Below, piece after piece: positions 1-9,211 of a stretch of DNA of 64,000 nt (positions within the stretch are counted from its first letter, which is position 1; each line of letters starts with the position of its first letter). This DNA is from Parafrankia irregularis (lineage in GTDB: Bacteria > Actinomycetota > Actinomycetes > Frankiales > Frankiaceae), in the NCBI RefSeq assembly GCF_001536285.1, contig NZ_FAOZ01000026.1, positions 57,983-121,982 of the forward strand, written 5' to 3'. The position numbers and the translations under genes are program-made. Under the pieces are notes generated by a model. It searched no databases, was not told the origin of the DNA, and was given only the letters and a program-made list of their open reading frames with translations.

Positions 1-1
1 G

Positions 2-442
2 CGCGGCGAGATCCTCAGCGCCGCGGCGCTGGTCGGTGTCGCGCAGGGCGCGCTCGACGTGGCCCGCGACTACGCGCTCGAACGCGAGCAGTTCGGCGTC
101 GCGATCGGCTCCTTCCAGGCGATCAAGCACATGCTGGCCGACATGTACGTCCGGGTGGAGCTGGCGCGTGCCTCCGCCTACGCCGCCGCCGCGGTCGCGA
201 CCGACCCCCGCGCCGGTGACCCGCGGCGCGCCGCGAGCGCGGCGAAGCTGCTCGCCGGCGAGGCGGGGATCGCGAACGGGCGCGCCGCCGTGCAGGTGCT
301 CGGCGGCATGGGCTTCACCTGGGACATGCTCCCGCATTACTTCCTGAAGCGGGCCTGGGTCCTGGAGAACCAGTTCGGCACGGTGTCCTCCCACGCCGCG
401 CGGCTCGGCACCGCAGTCGGGAGCGAGGTCGCGGCGTCATGA
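2..442 (+). CDS. Acyl-CoA dehydrogenase, C-terminal part (start outside window)
   Basis: The frame is open from base 2 and gives the last 146 residues of an acyl-CoA dehydrogenase, a flavoenzyme that makes the alpha,beta double bond in CoA esters. What remains is the C-terminal helical domain: EREQFG followed by SFQAIKH, then VLGGMGFTWD, a family hallmark near the flavin site. The end resembles the FadE29-like subunit type (HGGIGFTWEHD-like) rather than the type ending in GTSEIQR. It therefore probably pairs with the ACAD at 2062-3252, separated only by a ligase gene. The N-terminus and true start are not visible. The family assignment is firm; the substrate is unknown. Confidence 0.85.
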   Translation, partial: RGEILSAAALVGVAQGALDVARDYALEREQFGVAIGSFQAIKHMLADMYVRVELARASAYAAAAVATDPRAGDPRRAASAAKLLAGEAGIANGRAAVQVLGGMGFTWDMLPHYFLKRAWVLENQFGTVSSHAARLGTAVGSEVAAS

Positions 443-533
443 CCAGGTCGCATCCGACGGCGCCGCCCGCAGGTGACCGGGTGACCGTCAGCGCGCACTG
501 GCAGGTCAGGCCTCGACCGGAACGGCGGTACCG

Positions 534-2018
534 ATGACAGCCCAGGACACGGCCAAGCTCCCGACGCTCAGCGAGCGGCTCGGGAAGGTCCTCGCGCTCG
601 ACCCGGCCGCCCCCGCGGTCGAGTTCGAGCAGCGCTGGCACACCTGGGGCGAGCTGGCGGCGACCGCCGACGCGCTCGCACCGCAGGTGCGGCCGGGTGA
701 GCGGGTCGCGGTGCTGCTGCGCAACCGCCCCCCGCAGCTCGGCCTGCTGCTGGGACTGCTGCGTCACGGCGCCTGCGTGGTCGCGGTGAATCCGGGGCGC
801 GGGGTGGAACGGGTACGCGCCGACCTGGAGTCCCTCGCGGTCGGGACCGTCGCCGGTTCCGCCGCGGACCTCGCCGCCTTCGCGCCCCACGCACCGGTAC
901 GCCGGTTCGTCAGCGACGACCTCGGGGTCGTGCGCGTCACCGGCGAAGGGCCGCCGGTGGGTGACGGCGACCTGCGCCCGCAGACCGCGGTCGAGATGCT
1001 CACCAGTGGCACGACCGGCCCACCGAAGCGGGTGCCGCTGACCTACGAGACCTTCTCCCTGGTGCTCTCCGGGGCGAAGCACTACGAGCGCAACCCGGAC
1101 GCCGGCCTGCGGCTGCGTCGCGGCGTCGTCGTCGTCAACGCGCCGCTGGTCCACCTCGGCGGGCTGTTCCGCGTCCTGCAGTGCGTCAACGACGGCCGCG
1201 CGTTCTGCCTGCTGGAGAAGTTCCGGGTCGACCAGTGGGCGGAGGCGGTACGCCGCCACCGGCCCTCGACCGTCAGCCTGGTCCCCGCGGCGCTGCGGAT
1301 GGTGCTGGACGCCGATCTCGACCGCGACGACCTGTCGAGCGTGCGGTCGGTGATCTCGGGCACCGCGCCGCTGTCCCCCGAGGACGCCGACGCCTTCCAG
1401 CTCAGGTACGGCGTGCCGGTGCTGACGTCCTACGCCGCGACCGAGTTCGGCGGCGGGGTGGCGGGCTGGAACCTCGCCGACCACGAGCGGTACTGGACGG
1501 CCAAGCGCGGCAGCGTCGGGCGCGCCCACGCGGGCTGCGAGCTGCGGGTCGTCGACCCCGAGACCGGGGCCCCGCTCGCTCCCGGCGAACGAGGGCTGCT
1601 GGAGGTGCGGGCCCGCCAGCTCGGCGAGCAGGCCGGGTGGACCCGCACCACCGACCTGGCGCGGCTCGACGCCGACGGCTTCCTGTGGATCCTCGGCCGT
1701 GCGGACCAGGCCATCATCCGCGGCGGGTTCAAGATCCTTCCCGACGATGTGCGGGCCGCCCTCGAACGTGACCCGCGGGTGCGGGGCGCCTCCGTCGTCG
1801 GGCTCGACGACCCCCGCCTCGGCGCCGTCCCGGTGGCCGCCGTCGAGCCCCGACCCGGGATCACCGTCACCGCCGAGGAGCTCCTCGCCGACGCGGCCGG
1901 CGTGCTGGCCCGCTACGAGCTGCCGGCGCGGCTGCTCGTCGTCGAGTCCCTGCCGCGCACGCCGTCGGGCAAGGTCGACCTCACCGCGGTACGCGCGCTG
2001 TTCACCCAGGCTCCCTGA
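534..2018 (+). CDS. AMP-forming acyl-CoA ligase
   Basis: A 494-residue member of the ANL (adenylate-forming) superfamily that would activate a carboxylic acid to its CoA thioester through an acyl-adenylate. Visible motifs are the phosphate-binding loop TSGTTGPPK (about residues 157-165), the YAATEFGG segment of the adenylate site (about 301), GRADQAIIRGGFKI at the hinge (about 388) and the C-terminal catalytic lysine motif PSGKVDL (about 481-487). It sits 91 bp after the ACAD tail and 43 bp before the next ACAD, so it is probably co-transcribed with both. At 494 residues it is on the short side for the family, but all core motifs are present. Substrate not deducible. Confidence 0.9.
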   Translation: MTAQDTAKLPTLSERLGKVLALDPAAPAVEFEQRWHTWGELAATADALAPQVRPGERVAVLLRNRPPQLGLLLGLLRHGACVVAVNPGRGVERVRADLESLAVGTVAGSAADLAAFAPHAPVRRFVSDDLGVVRVTGEGPPVGDGDLRPQTAVEMLTSGTTGPPKRVPLTYETFSLVLSGAKHYERNPDAGLRLRRGVVVVNAPLVHLGGLFRVLQCVNDGRAFCLLEKFRVDQWAEAVRRHRPSTVSLVPAALRMVLDADLDRDDLSSVRSVISGTAPLSPEDADAFQLRYGVPVLTSYAATEFGGGVAGWNLADHERYWTAKRGSVGRAHAGCELRVVDPETGAPLAPGERGLLEVRARQLGEQAGWTRTTDLARLDADGFLWILGRADQAIIRGGFKILPDDVRAALERDPRVRGASVVGLDDPRLGAVPVAAVEPRPGITVTAEELLADAAGVLARYELPARLLVVESLPRTPSGKVDLTAVRALFTQAP

Positions 2019-2061
2019 TCATCATGCTTCCTGATCGCCCAGGTACCCCTAGGAGCACCAC

Positions 2062-3252
2062 ATGGACCTGACCTACAACGAGGAGGACGAGGCGTTCCGC
2101 GCCGAGCTCCGTACCTGGCTGGAAGCCGAGGTTCCCGCACACGGACCGCCGCCGCCTCCCGGCGACTGGCCGGCGCGCCGCGCCTACGACACGGCCTGGC
2201 AGCGCAAGCTCCACGACGCCGGCTACGCCGGCCTGCACTGGCCGGCCGCGTTCGGCGGCCGCGGGGCGCCGGTCACCCAGCAGCTCGTCTACCTGGAGGA
2301 GTACGCCCGCGCCGGCGCGCCGTACATCAGCGTGAACTTCGTCGGCATGATGCACGCCGGCCCCACCCTGATCGCCGAGGGCACCGACGCCCAGCGCGCC
2401 TACCACCTCCCCCGCATCCTGAGCGGTGAGGACATCTGGTGCCAGGGCTTCTCCGAGCCCTCCGCCGGCTCCGACCTCGCCTCCCTGCGCACCAGCGCGG
2501 TCCGGGTCGGCGACGAGTACGTCATCAACGGGCAGAAGATCTGGAGCACCCGCGCGCACGTCGCCGACTACTGCGAGCTGCTGGTCCGCACCGACCCGGA
2601 CGCCCGCAAACACCGCGGCATCAGCTGGCTCATCCTCGACATGCGCTCCCCTGGCGTCGAGGTCCGGCCGATGCGCACGATCGACGGTGAGAGCCACTTC
2701 TGCGAGGTGTTCCTCACCGACGTCCGGGTGCCCGTGGCGAACCTCGTCGGCGCGGAGAACGACGGCTGGCGGGTCACCAACGTGACGCTGCGCTTCGAGC
2801 GCGGCACCGCCTTCGCCCAGCACATCATCACCCTGCGCACCCAGCTGCGCGACCTCGTCCGGGCGGCCCGGGGTGTCCCCGCCGCCGGCGGCGGCACCGC
2901 CTGGGACGACCCGGCACTGCGGGCGCAGGTCGGCCGGCTGGAGGCGAGCGCCGACGGCCTGTGGCGGATGACCCAGAAGGGCATCGCCGAGGCGGAGGCC
3001 ACCGGGCTGCCCGCGCCCACCGGCTCCGCCGTCAAGCTGCGCTTCAGCGAGCTCAGCCAGGAGCTCAGCGAGCTCGCGGTACGGGTGCTCGGCCGCGCCG
3101 CGGTCGGCGGTGTGCAGGGTGCCGGCCTCGACGGCGTGGAGACCGCCCGCGCCTACCTCTGGTCGCTGCAGTACAGCATCGCCGCCGGCACCTCGCAGAT
3201 CCAGCGCAACCTGATCGCCGAACGGATCCTGGGGATGCCGCGCGCGGCCTGA
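2062..3252 (+). CDS. Acyl-CoA dehydrogenase
   Basis: A full-length 396-residue ACAD. It has the N-terminal helical domain with EEDEAFRAELRTWLE, the flavin-binding signature CQGFSEPSAGSDLASLRT (about 127-144), NGQKIWS in the beta domain, and the C-terminal GTSQIQRNLIAERILG (about 376). In medium-chain ACADs the catalytic Glu lies just before this GTSQIQR segment; here the position reads AAGT, so that Glu is absent. This is common in actinobacterial FadE families that work as two-subunit enzymes. The C-terminal ACAD fragment at the window start is the likely partner. An AGGAG ribosome-binding site lies upstream (AGGAGCACCACATG). Confidence 0.9.
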   Translation: MDLTYNEEDEAFRAELRTWLEAEVPAHGPPPPPGDWPARRAYDTAWQRKLHDAGYAGLHWPAAFGGRGAPVTQQLVYLEEYARAGAPYISVNFVGMMHAGPTLIAEGTDAQRAYHLPRILSGEDIWCQGFSEPSAGSDLASLRTSAVRVGDEYVINGQKIWSTRAHVADYCELLVRTDPDARKHRGISWLILDMRSPGVEVRPMRTIDGESHFCEVFLTDVRVPVANLVGAENDGWRVTNVTLRFERGTAFAQHIITLRTQLRDLVRAARGVPAAGGGTAWDDPALRAQVGRLEASADGLWRMTQKGIAEAEATGLPAPTGSAVKLRFSELSQELSELAVRVLGRAAVGGVQGAGLDGVETARAYLWSLQYSIAAGTSQIQRNLIAERILGMPRAA

Positions 3253-3328
3253 ACCGAACCGGATCATCGCCCGGCCGCGTCGGCCGGCCGCCGCCCACCT
3301 GCCGCCCCTCACAGAATCGGAGCCGAGG

Positions 3329-4120
3329 ATGGATCTCGGAGTACGCGACCGTGCGTACGTTGTCGTCGGCGGAACGGCCGGCATGGGGCTGGCCACCGCA
3401 CAGCTGCTGGTGGCCGAGGGCGCCCGGGTGGCGGTCGTCGGCCGCAGCCGCGAGCGGGCCGAGGCCGCGGTACGCCAGCTCGGTGCGGGCGCGACGGCGG
3501 TGGTCGGCGACGTCAACACCGGGGGTGAGGCTGACCGGATCCTCGCGGAGGCGGTCGACGCCCTCGGCGAGCTGGCCGGCATCGCCGTGACGACCGGCAC
3601 CGGCCAGGGCTCCCACCGGGGGCTCGCGGCCGCCTCCGACGAGGTGTGGGCCGAGGCGTTCGACGACATCCTCATGGGCACGGTGCGTGCGGTACGCGCG
3701 GCGGTCCCCCACCTCGTCGCGGCCGGCGGCGGCACCGTGGTCACCACCGCCGCGTACGGAATGCGCGCCTACCACCCCGACCGGCTGCCCTACATCACGC
3801 TGAAAAGCGGCATCGCCACCTTCACCAAGACCGTCGCCCGGGCGTACGGCGCCGCCGGCGTGCGAGCCAACTGCGTCTGCCCCGGCGCGATCGAGACGGA
3901 CTCGCTCGCAGGCCTGCGCCAGCACCTGGCGCAGGAGCGCGGGGTGCCACCGGAGGGCCTGCTGGAGCAGGTCATGGTCGACGAGTGGCACATGGACGTC
4001 GCCCTGCGCCGCCCCGGCACGCCGACCGAGGTCGGCGAGCTCTACGCCTTCCTGCTGTCCCCGCGCGCCGGGTACCTGACCGGAGCGGTCATCAACATCG
4101 ACGGCGGCACCCAGTTCTGA
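3329..4120 (+). CDS. SDR-family oxidoreductase
   Basis: A 263-residue classical short-chain dehydrogenase/reductase. The Rossmann glycine motif is GGTAGMG (about 14-20), and the catalytic Tyr and Lys lie in YITLKSG (about 154-158). The C-terminus YLTGAVINIDGGTQF is typical of FabG-like enzymes. The usual NNAG stretch is replaced by VTTGTGQG, so the fold is safe but the enzyme is divergent. It would oxidise or reduce a hydroxyl/keto group, probably on a CoA-linked intermediate made by the upstream ACAD pair. It is the last gene of the block and is followed at once by a strong hairpin. Confidence 0.88.
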   Translation: MDLGVRDRAYVVVGGTAGMGLATAQLLVAEGARVAVVGRSRERAEAAVRQLGAGATAVVGDVNTGGEADRILAEAVDALGELAGIAVTTGTGQGSHRGLAAASDEVWAEAFDDILMGTVRAVRAAVPHLVAAGGGTVVTTAAYGMRAYHPDRLPYITLKSGIATFTKTVARAYGAAGVRANCVCPGAIETDSLAGLRQHLAQERGVPPEGLLEQVMVDEWHMDVALRRPGTPTEVGELYAFLLSPRAGYLTGAVINIDGGTQF

Positions 4121-4127
4121 CGGGCCC

Positions 4128-4166
4128 GGCCCGGTGCCGACGAGCCAGGCCTGTCGGCACCGGGCC
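4128..4166. terminator. Rho-independent-type hairpin between convergent genes
   Basis: Bases 4128-4141 (GGCCCGGTGCCGAC) are the exact reverse complement of 4153-4166, with an 11-nt loop. The 14-bp GC stem lies 7 bp past the SDR stop and about 20 bp before the end of the minus-strand GntR gene, so it can serve both strands. There is no clear U-tract, as is usual in high-GC actinomycetes. Confidence 0.75.
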
Positions 4167-4186
4167 GCTCCCCGCAGGCGGTTCGA

Positions 4187-4966
4187 TCAGTAGCAGTTGA
4201 TCACGTCGACGACCCGGTCCGCCTGGTCCCCGAGCATCAGCTTGCTCGCGGCCAGCATGCGTGACCGCCAGAAGTCCTCGGCGCCCGCACCGTCGCCGGC
4301 CCGGACGAGCTCGACCAGCCGTCGCTGCGACCGCAGCGCCTGGCGGCGGATCGCGGGCGTGGAACCGCCGGCCTCGCCGCCTACCGCGACCGCGTTGGCC
4401 ATCACCTCCCGCAGCGTCTCCGCGACGACGGCCATCGTCTGGTTCCCGGCCAGCGCCATGAGCCGCTGGTGGAACTCCGAGTTCGCGCGGAAGAACGTCT
4501 TCGGGCTGGCGATGACCTCCTCCTGATCCGCGATGAGCGCACCGAGCTCGTCGGCGGCCGCGTCCCGCCGCGGCGACTCCGCCACCTGTCTCGCGGCGAT
4601 CGGCTCAAGGTGGCTGCGGGCCGTGTAGACATCCGCCAGCAGCACGTTGCGTGCCAGCAGGAGCAGCGCGGCCGTGCGCGCCGTCACCCGCTCGTCCGGC
4701 TTCTGCGCGAAGATCCCGCCGAGGACGCCCCGCCGCACCGAAACCAGACCCTGGGCCTCGAGGATGCGAAGCGCCTCCCGCAGGGAGGGCCGGGAGACCC
4801 CGAAACGTTCCACCAGATCCCGCTCCCGGCCCAGCAGGTCGCCGTCGGCGACCTGCCCTCCGACAATGAGCAGGCGCAGCTCGTCGGCGATCAGCTGCGG
4901 CTTCTCCCGCGCCGGGCTGACGCCCGTCCGCACGACCGCGGGCGATCCCCCGCCATCCTGCGCCAT
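4187..4966 (-). CDS. GntR/FadR-family transcriptional regulator
   Basis: A 259-residue regulator. The N-terminal winged helix-turn-helix holds LGRERDLVERFGVSRPSLREALRIL, followed by the wing VRRGVLGGIFA. The C-terminal all-helical ligand domain looks like FCD (FadR C-terminal domain), with HLEPIAARQVAES and SEFHQRLMALAGN carrying the Asp/His-type metal or acid-binding positions of that family. I chose the ATG at 4966 because the longer reading frame would overlap the amidohydrolase ending at 5001, while this start leaves a 34-bp gap. It is the distal gene of the long minus-strand operon and is a plausible ligand sensor for it. No operator was identified for it. Confidence 0.85.
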   Translation of the reverse strand: MAQDGGGSPAVVRTGVSPAREKPQLIADELRLLIVGGQVADGDLLGRERDLVERFGVSRPSLREALRILEAQGLVSVRRGVLGGIFAQKPDERVTARTAALLLLARNVLLADVYTARSHLEPIAARQVAESPRRDAAADELGALIADQEEVIASPKTFFRANSEFHQRLMALAGNQTMAVVAETLREVMANAVAVGGEAGGSTPAIRRQALRSQRRLVELVRAGDGAGAEDFWRSRMLAASKLMLGDQADRVVDVINCY

Positions 4967-5000
4967 GTCCGGCTGCTCACCCGCTCTCTTCACCGCTGTC

Positions 5001-6281
5001 TCAGGCGGTCGCCTTTGTTCCGACCTCGGAGGCGCGTACACCGATCTGACGCTCGAAACGGCCCTGGTCGAAACTGCGGATCGACACGTCATGCCCGGCC
5101 GCTGCCGCGCGCAGCGCACCCACCGTGCTCTGCTCCCGCGGCAGATGCGCGAACGGATCGAACGAGTACCAGCGGCACGCGTTCTCGAAGGTCATCTTGT
5201 TGATCTCGTCGTCCGGAACGCCCATCGTGACCCGCTCCAGCTCCTCCGCCGCCGCCGGCCACGAGGAGTCCGAATGCGGGTAGTCACACTCCCACGAGAT
5301 GTTGTCGATACCGATGTCGTGTCGCAGCCTGACCCCGACAGGGTCGGCGATGAAACAGGTCAGGAAGCGCTCCCGGAACACCTCGCTCGGCAACTTCCCG
5401 CCGAAGTCCTGACCCGTCCACAGATGATGCATCTCGTAGGTGCGGTCGATCCGGTCGAGGAAGTATGGGATCCAGCCGGTGCCACCCTCGGACAGTGCGA
5501 TCCGAAGGTCCGGGAACTCCTTGATGACCCGCGACCACAGCAGGTCCGCCGCCGCCTGGCAGATGTTCATCGGCTGCAACGTGATCATGACGTCGACCGG
5601 AGCGTCCGGCGCCGTCACCGACAGCTTCCCGGACGAGCCCAGGTGGATCGACAGCACCGTGCCCGTCTCCGACACCGCCCGCCACAGCGGGTCCCAAGAG
5701 CTGTCGTGGAAGCTCGGGTAGCCCAACGTCGCCGGATTCTCCGTGAACGTCAACGAGTGGCAGCCCTTCGCCGCCACCCGCCGCACCTCCGCCGCGCACA
5801 GCTCCGCATCCCACAGCACCGGCAACGCCATCGGGATGAACCGCCCCGGGTACGCCCCACACCAGTCGTCGATATGCCAGTCGTTGTACGCCCGCAGCAC
5901 CGCCAACGCGAGATCCTTGTCCGCCGCCGCGGCGAACAGGCGCCCACTGAACCCCGGGAACGACGGGAAGCACATCGAGCCGAGAACGCCACCGGCGTTC
6001 ATGTCCTTGACCCGCTCGTGTACGTCGTAACAGCCGGGCCGCATCTCCTCGAACGCGGTCGGCTCGATGCCGTACTCCGCCTTCGGCCGCCCCGCCACCG
6101 CGTTCAGCCCGATGTTCGGGATCACCGAACCGTTGAACGTCCACACATCGTTGCCCTCGCCGGTCCGGATGACCTTCGGGGCCTGCTCCACGTACCGGGC
6201 CGGCAACCGGCCCTCGAACACGTCCGGCGGCTCGACGAGGTGATCGTCGACACTCACCAGAATCATGTCGTCTGCCTTCAC
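5001..6281 (-). CDS. Amidohydrolase-2 family metal-dependent hydrolase (type I)
   Basis: A 426-residue TIM-barrel protein of the amidohydrolase-2 family, which includes metal-dependent decarboxylases such as ACMSD and resorcylate decarboxylase. The N-terminal metal site reads SVDDHLVEP, so the usual HxH is DDH here; later candidate ligands are in IHLGSS and CDYPHSDSSWP. SEGGTGWIPYFLDR is the barrel segment shared with the gene at 9636. The start is a GTG at 6281 with GAGGGG about 6 nt upstream. The enzyme may hydrolyse or decarboxylate a ring-cleavage-type acid in this pathway. Its closest relative in the window is 9636-10874, not the adjacent amidohydrolase at 6698. Confidence 0.85.
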   Translation of the reverse strand: MKADDMILVSVDDHLVEPPDVFEGRLPARYVEQAPKVIRTGEGNDVWTFNGSVIPNIGLNAVAGRPKAEYGIEPTAFEEMRPGCYDVHERVKDMNAGGVLGSMCFPSFPGFSGRLFAAAADKDLALAVLRAYNDWHIDDWCGAYPGRFIPMALPVLWDAELCAAEVRRVAAKGCHSLTFTENPATLGYPSFHDSSWDPLWRAVSETGTVLSIHLGSSGKLSVTAPDAPVDVMITLQPMNICQAAADLLWSRVIKEFPDLRIALSEGGTGWIPYFLDRIDRTYEMHHLWTGQDFGGKLPSEVFRERFLTCFIADPVGVRLRHDIGIDNISWECDYPHSDSSWPAAAEELERVTMGVPDDEINKMTFENACRWYSFDPFAHLPREQSTVGALRAAAAGHDVSIRSFDQGRFERQIGVRASEVGTKATA

Positions 6282-6357
6282 AGCAACCCCTCATCTCGGA
6301 ATTCTTCTCGCACATGCCCCGGAGGCCGGCGGCCGGTTCCGCGCCGCCGGCCTGGCA

Positions 6358-6609
6358 TCAGTCGGACGAGGGCAGCGGCCTTGCCTGGGCGAGTTCCATC
6401 ACAGCGTCGTGGCAGACCAGTTCACCGGCTCCGGGTTTCACAACGAGCGCCTGCGCCGCGCAGGCCGGGCAGGTGTATCGCTTGCCGATCGCGACCGGTC
6501 CGCCTGGACGTATCTCCAGGCCGGGTTCGGTCGGCGCCTTGACAAGGATTACCTCGACCCCGGTCGCCTCATTCCGCAGCCTTGCTCCCGCCGTTGGGGC
6601 GTCGGCCAT
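6358..6609 (-). CDS. Small conserved zinc-ribbon-like protein
   Basis: An 83-residue protein read from the ATG at 6609, which has GGAGG 5 nt upstream. The longer open frame continues upstream but overlaps the 6698 gene and looks non-coding there. It begins MADAPTAGARLRNEATGVEV and carries CPAC followed by a single Cys in LVCHDAVMELAQARP, so a metal site with three visible cysteines and a His is possible. Similar small proteins of unknown function occur in actinomycetes (from memory, not checked). It lies between two amidohydrolase genes, 76 bp from the next one, and is probably co-transcribed. Function unknown; a metal-delivery or accessory role is only a guess. Confidence 0.7.
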   Translation of the reverse strand: MADAPTAGARLRNEATGVEVILVKAPTEPGLEIRPGGPVAIGKRYTCPACAAQALVVKPGAGELVCHDAVMELAQARPLPSSD

Positions 6610-6697
6610 CTCTTCCTCCACAAGGGCTTTCCATCGGCGACGGAGAATGTCGGGACTCGGCGGCCGCGCCATCACGACCGCCGGGGAGACCGCCTGG

Positions 6698-7885
6698 TTA
6701 CACGGGCGCGTCCAGGCGAAGCAGCTGCGCGATGTTGCCGCCCATGATCTTGTCGATCTCCGGCTGTGACAGGCCGGCGGGAAGGCGATCCAGGTAGCTG
6801 AGCGGCTCGGCCAGGCCCTCGGCATGGGGGTAGTCGGAGCCGAAGAGAATGCGGTCGACCCCGAGAATGCCGATCAGCCGCGCGAAGTCGTCCTCGTGGA
6901 ACGGGTTCACGTGGACGTTGCGCCGGAAGGCCTCGATCGGGTCCTCGTCGAACTCCTGCGGCATCCTCCGGTGAACCTCCTCGAGGTGCTCGAGGAAGAG
7001 CGGAACCCAGTCGGCGCCGTTCTCGATGGAGGCGATCCGCAGGGTGGGGAAACGGGTCAGGACGCCGTGGCAGACCAGCGCGGCCATGCTGTCCTCGATC
7101 GCCCGTTTGCCCAGCGTCATCGCCCGGAACGGGTCCGGCCTGAAGGGCAGGTACTCCCGCGGGCCGGTCCAGTCCGTCTGGTAGCGGGCGTAACCGCTGT
7201 CCGAGGCGTGCAGGGTGACGAGGATGTCGGCGTCCACGACCGCCTGCCAGAACGGGTCGAACTCCTCGAAGCCGAAGGACCGCGAGCCACGGAACCCCGG
7301 CACCGGTGCGGGCCGGATCAGGACTGCCCGGGCGCCTCGCTCCACCAGCCATTCCAACTCCTCGATCGCCTTCTCGACGATCGGCAGCGTGATGATCGGC
7401 ACCGTGAAGATCCGGTCCTCGTGGTTGAAGGACCATTCCTCGTGCAGCCACTCGTTGAGCGCGTGGATCACGACATGGGTGAGCTCCGGGTCATCCCGCA
7501 GTCGGTCCTCGACGAGGCTCGCGAGCGTCGGGAACATGAGCGTGCGATCGATGCCCTGGGTGTCCATCAGGGCAAGCCGCGGACCGGGCTCCTGGAAGGC
7601 TGGAAGGCTGCGGATCGGCCTGCCCATGATCTCCCGGGGCGACTTCCCCTCAGGGTTACCGATCCGGAAGTACTCTTCCTGGGCACCGGGGCGGGCCACC
7701 ACCTCGAAGGTCGGGTTCGGGATCATGTCACTGATCACGCCCCGGAACGCGATCTTCGTTCGGCCGTCGACCTCGACGTAACGAACGGCTCCCTTGTGGG
7801 AATCGGGAAGATGCCGGGTCAGCGCGTCCCGCGTCTCATACATGTGGTTATCCGCGTCGAAGACCCGGATCTTGCTGTCATGCAC
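6698..7885 (-). CDS. Amidohydrolase-2 family metal-dependent hydrolase (type II)
   Basis: A 395-residue amidohydrolase-2 enzyme of a different subtype from its neighbours. It begins with FDADNHMYET and continues with LPDSHKGAVRYVEVDGR, TLHASDSGY, SIENGADWVP and GSDYPHAEGL, the last holding candidate metal ligands. It is clearly paralogous to the gene at 61196-62371 along the whole length. I chose the GTG at 7885, which has GGAG 9 nt upstream and matches the paralogue's start; an in-frame GTG at 7951 would add 22 residues. It is in the middle of the long minus-strand operon and ends with IAQLLRLDAPV. Hydrolase or decarboxylase activity is inferred from family; substrate unknown. Confidence 0.85.
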   Translation of the reverse strand: MHDSKIRVFDADNHMYETRDALTRHLPDSHKGAVRYVEVDGRTKIAFRGVISDMIPNPTFEVVARPGAQEEYFRIGNPEGKSPREIMGRPIRSLPAFQEPGPRLALMDTQGIDRTLMFPTLASLVEDRLRDDPELTHVVIHALNEWLHEEWSFNHEDRIFTVPIITLPIVEKAIEELEWLVERGARAVLIRPAPVPGFRGSRSFGFEEFDPFWQAVVDADILVTLHASDSGYARYQTDWTGPREYLPFRPDPFRAMTLGKRAIEDSMAALVCHGVLTRFPTLRIASIENGADWVPLFLEHLEEVHRRMPQEFDEDPIEAFRRNVHVNPFHEDDFARLIGILGVDRILFGSDYPHAEGLAEPLSYLDRLPAGLSQPEIDKIMGGNIAQLLRLDAPV

Positions 7886-8011
7886 GCCGAACAACTCCGT
7901 TTCGTCTGTATCTCTCGGAGTCCCGGCTGGTGCCGTGAATCCCGCCGTCACGGCACCAGCGCGATCAGGAGACCGCCCGGCCCGGGCAGAGCTCCGGCTG
8001 AGACCTCCTGG

Positions 8012-9211
8012 TCAGAGCGCGGCCTTTTCGAGAATGTGCACGCCGCAGGCGGAGCCCAGACCGATCACATGGGCCAGGCCCACGCTCGCCCCCTCGATCT
8101 GCCGGTCACCCGCCTCACCGCGAAGGTGCGTGGCGACCTCCCAGATGTTGGCGATGCCGGTCGCGGAGACCGGGTGTCCCTTGGACTCGAGGCCGCCGGA
8201 CACGTTCACCGGGGTCCTGCCGTCCCGCCAGGTCGCACCGGAGTTGAAGAAGTCGACGGCACCGCCGACCTCGCACAGCCCAAGGTTGTCGTAATGGACG
8301 AGCTCGGCCGTGGCGAAACAGTCGTGCAGTTCGACCAGGTTGAGATCGTCCGGCCCGACGCCCGACTTCTCGTACGCCTGCCCGGCGGCGTTCCGGGTGA
8401 GCGTGTTGACGTCGGGCAGGACCTGGCAGGCGTCCTGCCAGGGGTCGCTGGTCAGCACGGACGCGGAGACCTTGACCGCGCGGCGGCGCTGTTCCAGCGA
8501 CAGTGTCCGCAGCTTGGCACCGCTGACGACGACAGCCGCGGCCGCGCCGTCACAGTTCGCCGAGCACATCGGACGGGTGTTCGGGTACGCGATCATGACA
8601 TCGCTCATGATCTGCTCAAGAGTGAACCGCTTCTGGTAGGCGGCCAGCGGGTTCAGCGTCGAGTGCGCGTGGTTCTTCTCCGAGATCCGCGCGAACAGTT
8701 CGAAGCTGGTGCCCCCGTACCTGTGCCCGTACTCCATCCCGATCTGGGCGAACACCCCGGGCATCGTCCCGGTGCCGACCCGGCCCTCGAGGACGGCGAC
8801 CGCGCCCTGGCGGCCGCTCGGGGTCCAGGTGTCGGCGTCCGCCGCCGGGCGGGCGCCCAGCAGGCCGGCACCGGCGAGCTTCTCCGCCCCCACGGCCAGC
8901 CCGTAGTCGGCCTCCCCCGCCTTCACCGCCATGATGACGGTGCGCAGCGCGGTGGCCCCGGTGGCGCAGGCGTTCGCCACGTTGTAGACGGGGATGCCCG
9001 TCTGCCCGATCTGCTTCTGCAGGTCCTGGCCGAGTTTGCCGCCGGCGGTCAGGTTGCCGGCCGCCAGGACGTTCATGTCCGCCATGGTGACGCCGGCGTC
9101 GGCGAGCGCGCCGAGCGCGGCCTCGGACGCCAGGTCCACCGTGTCCTTGGTCGGCTGCTTGCCGAACTTCGTCATGTGGATCCCGAGGATCCAGACATCG
9201 TCAGACGCCAT
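8012..9211 (-). CDS. Thiolase (acetyl-CoA acetyltransferase / SCP-x type)
   Basis: A 399-residue thiolase of the lipid-transfer-protein/SCP-x type, catalysing CoA-dependent cleavage of a 3-ketoacyl-CoA. The nucleophilic Cys is at about 82 in NACATGATA. The general-base region is HDCF (296-299), the catalytic His is at about 346 in GGLESKGHP, and the second Cys is at about 389 in GSACGVHIL. All catalytic residues are therefore present, unlike the thiolase-fold protein at 10965. Its start overlaps by 11 bp the end of the DUF35 gene 9201-9614. Such DUF35 partners are known to form complexes with thiolases and aldolases of this family. Confidence 0.9.
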   Translation of the reverse strand: MASDDVWILGIHMTKFGKQPTKDTVDLASEAALGALADAGVTMADMNVLAAGNLTAGGKLGQDLQKQIGQTGIPVYNVANACATGATALRTVIMAVKAGEADYGLAVGAEKLAGAGLLGARPAADADTWTPSGRQGAVAVLEGRVGTGTMPGVFAQIGMEYGHRYGGTSFELFARISEKNHAHSTLNPLAAYQKRFTLEQIMSDVMIAYPNTRPMCSANCDGAAAAVVVSGAKLRTLSLEQRRRAVKVSASVLTSDPWQDACQVLPDVNTLTRNAAGQAYEKSGVGPDDLNLVELHDCFATAELVHYDNLGLCEVGGAVDFFNSGATWRDGRTPVNVSGGLESKGHPVSATGIANIWEVATHLRGEAGDRQIEGASVGLAHVIGLGSACGVHILEKAAL

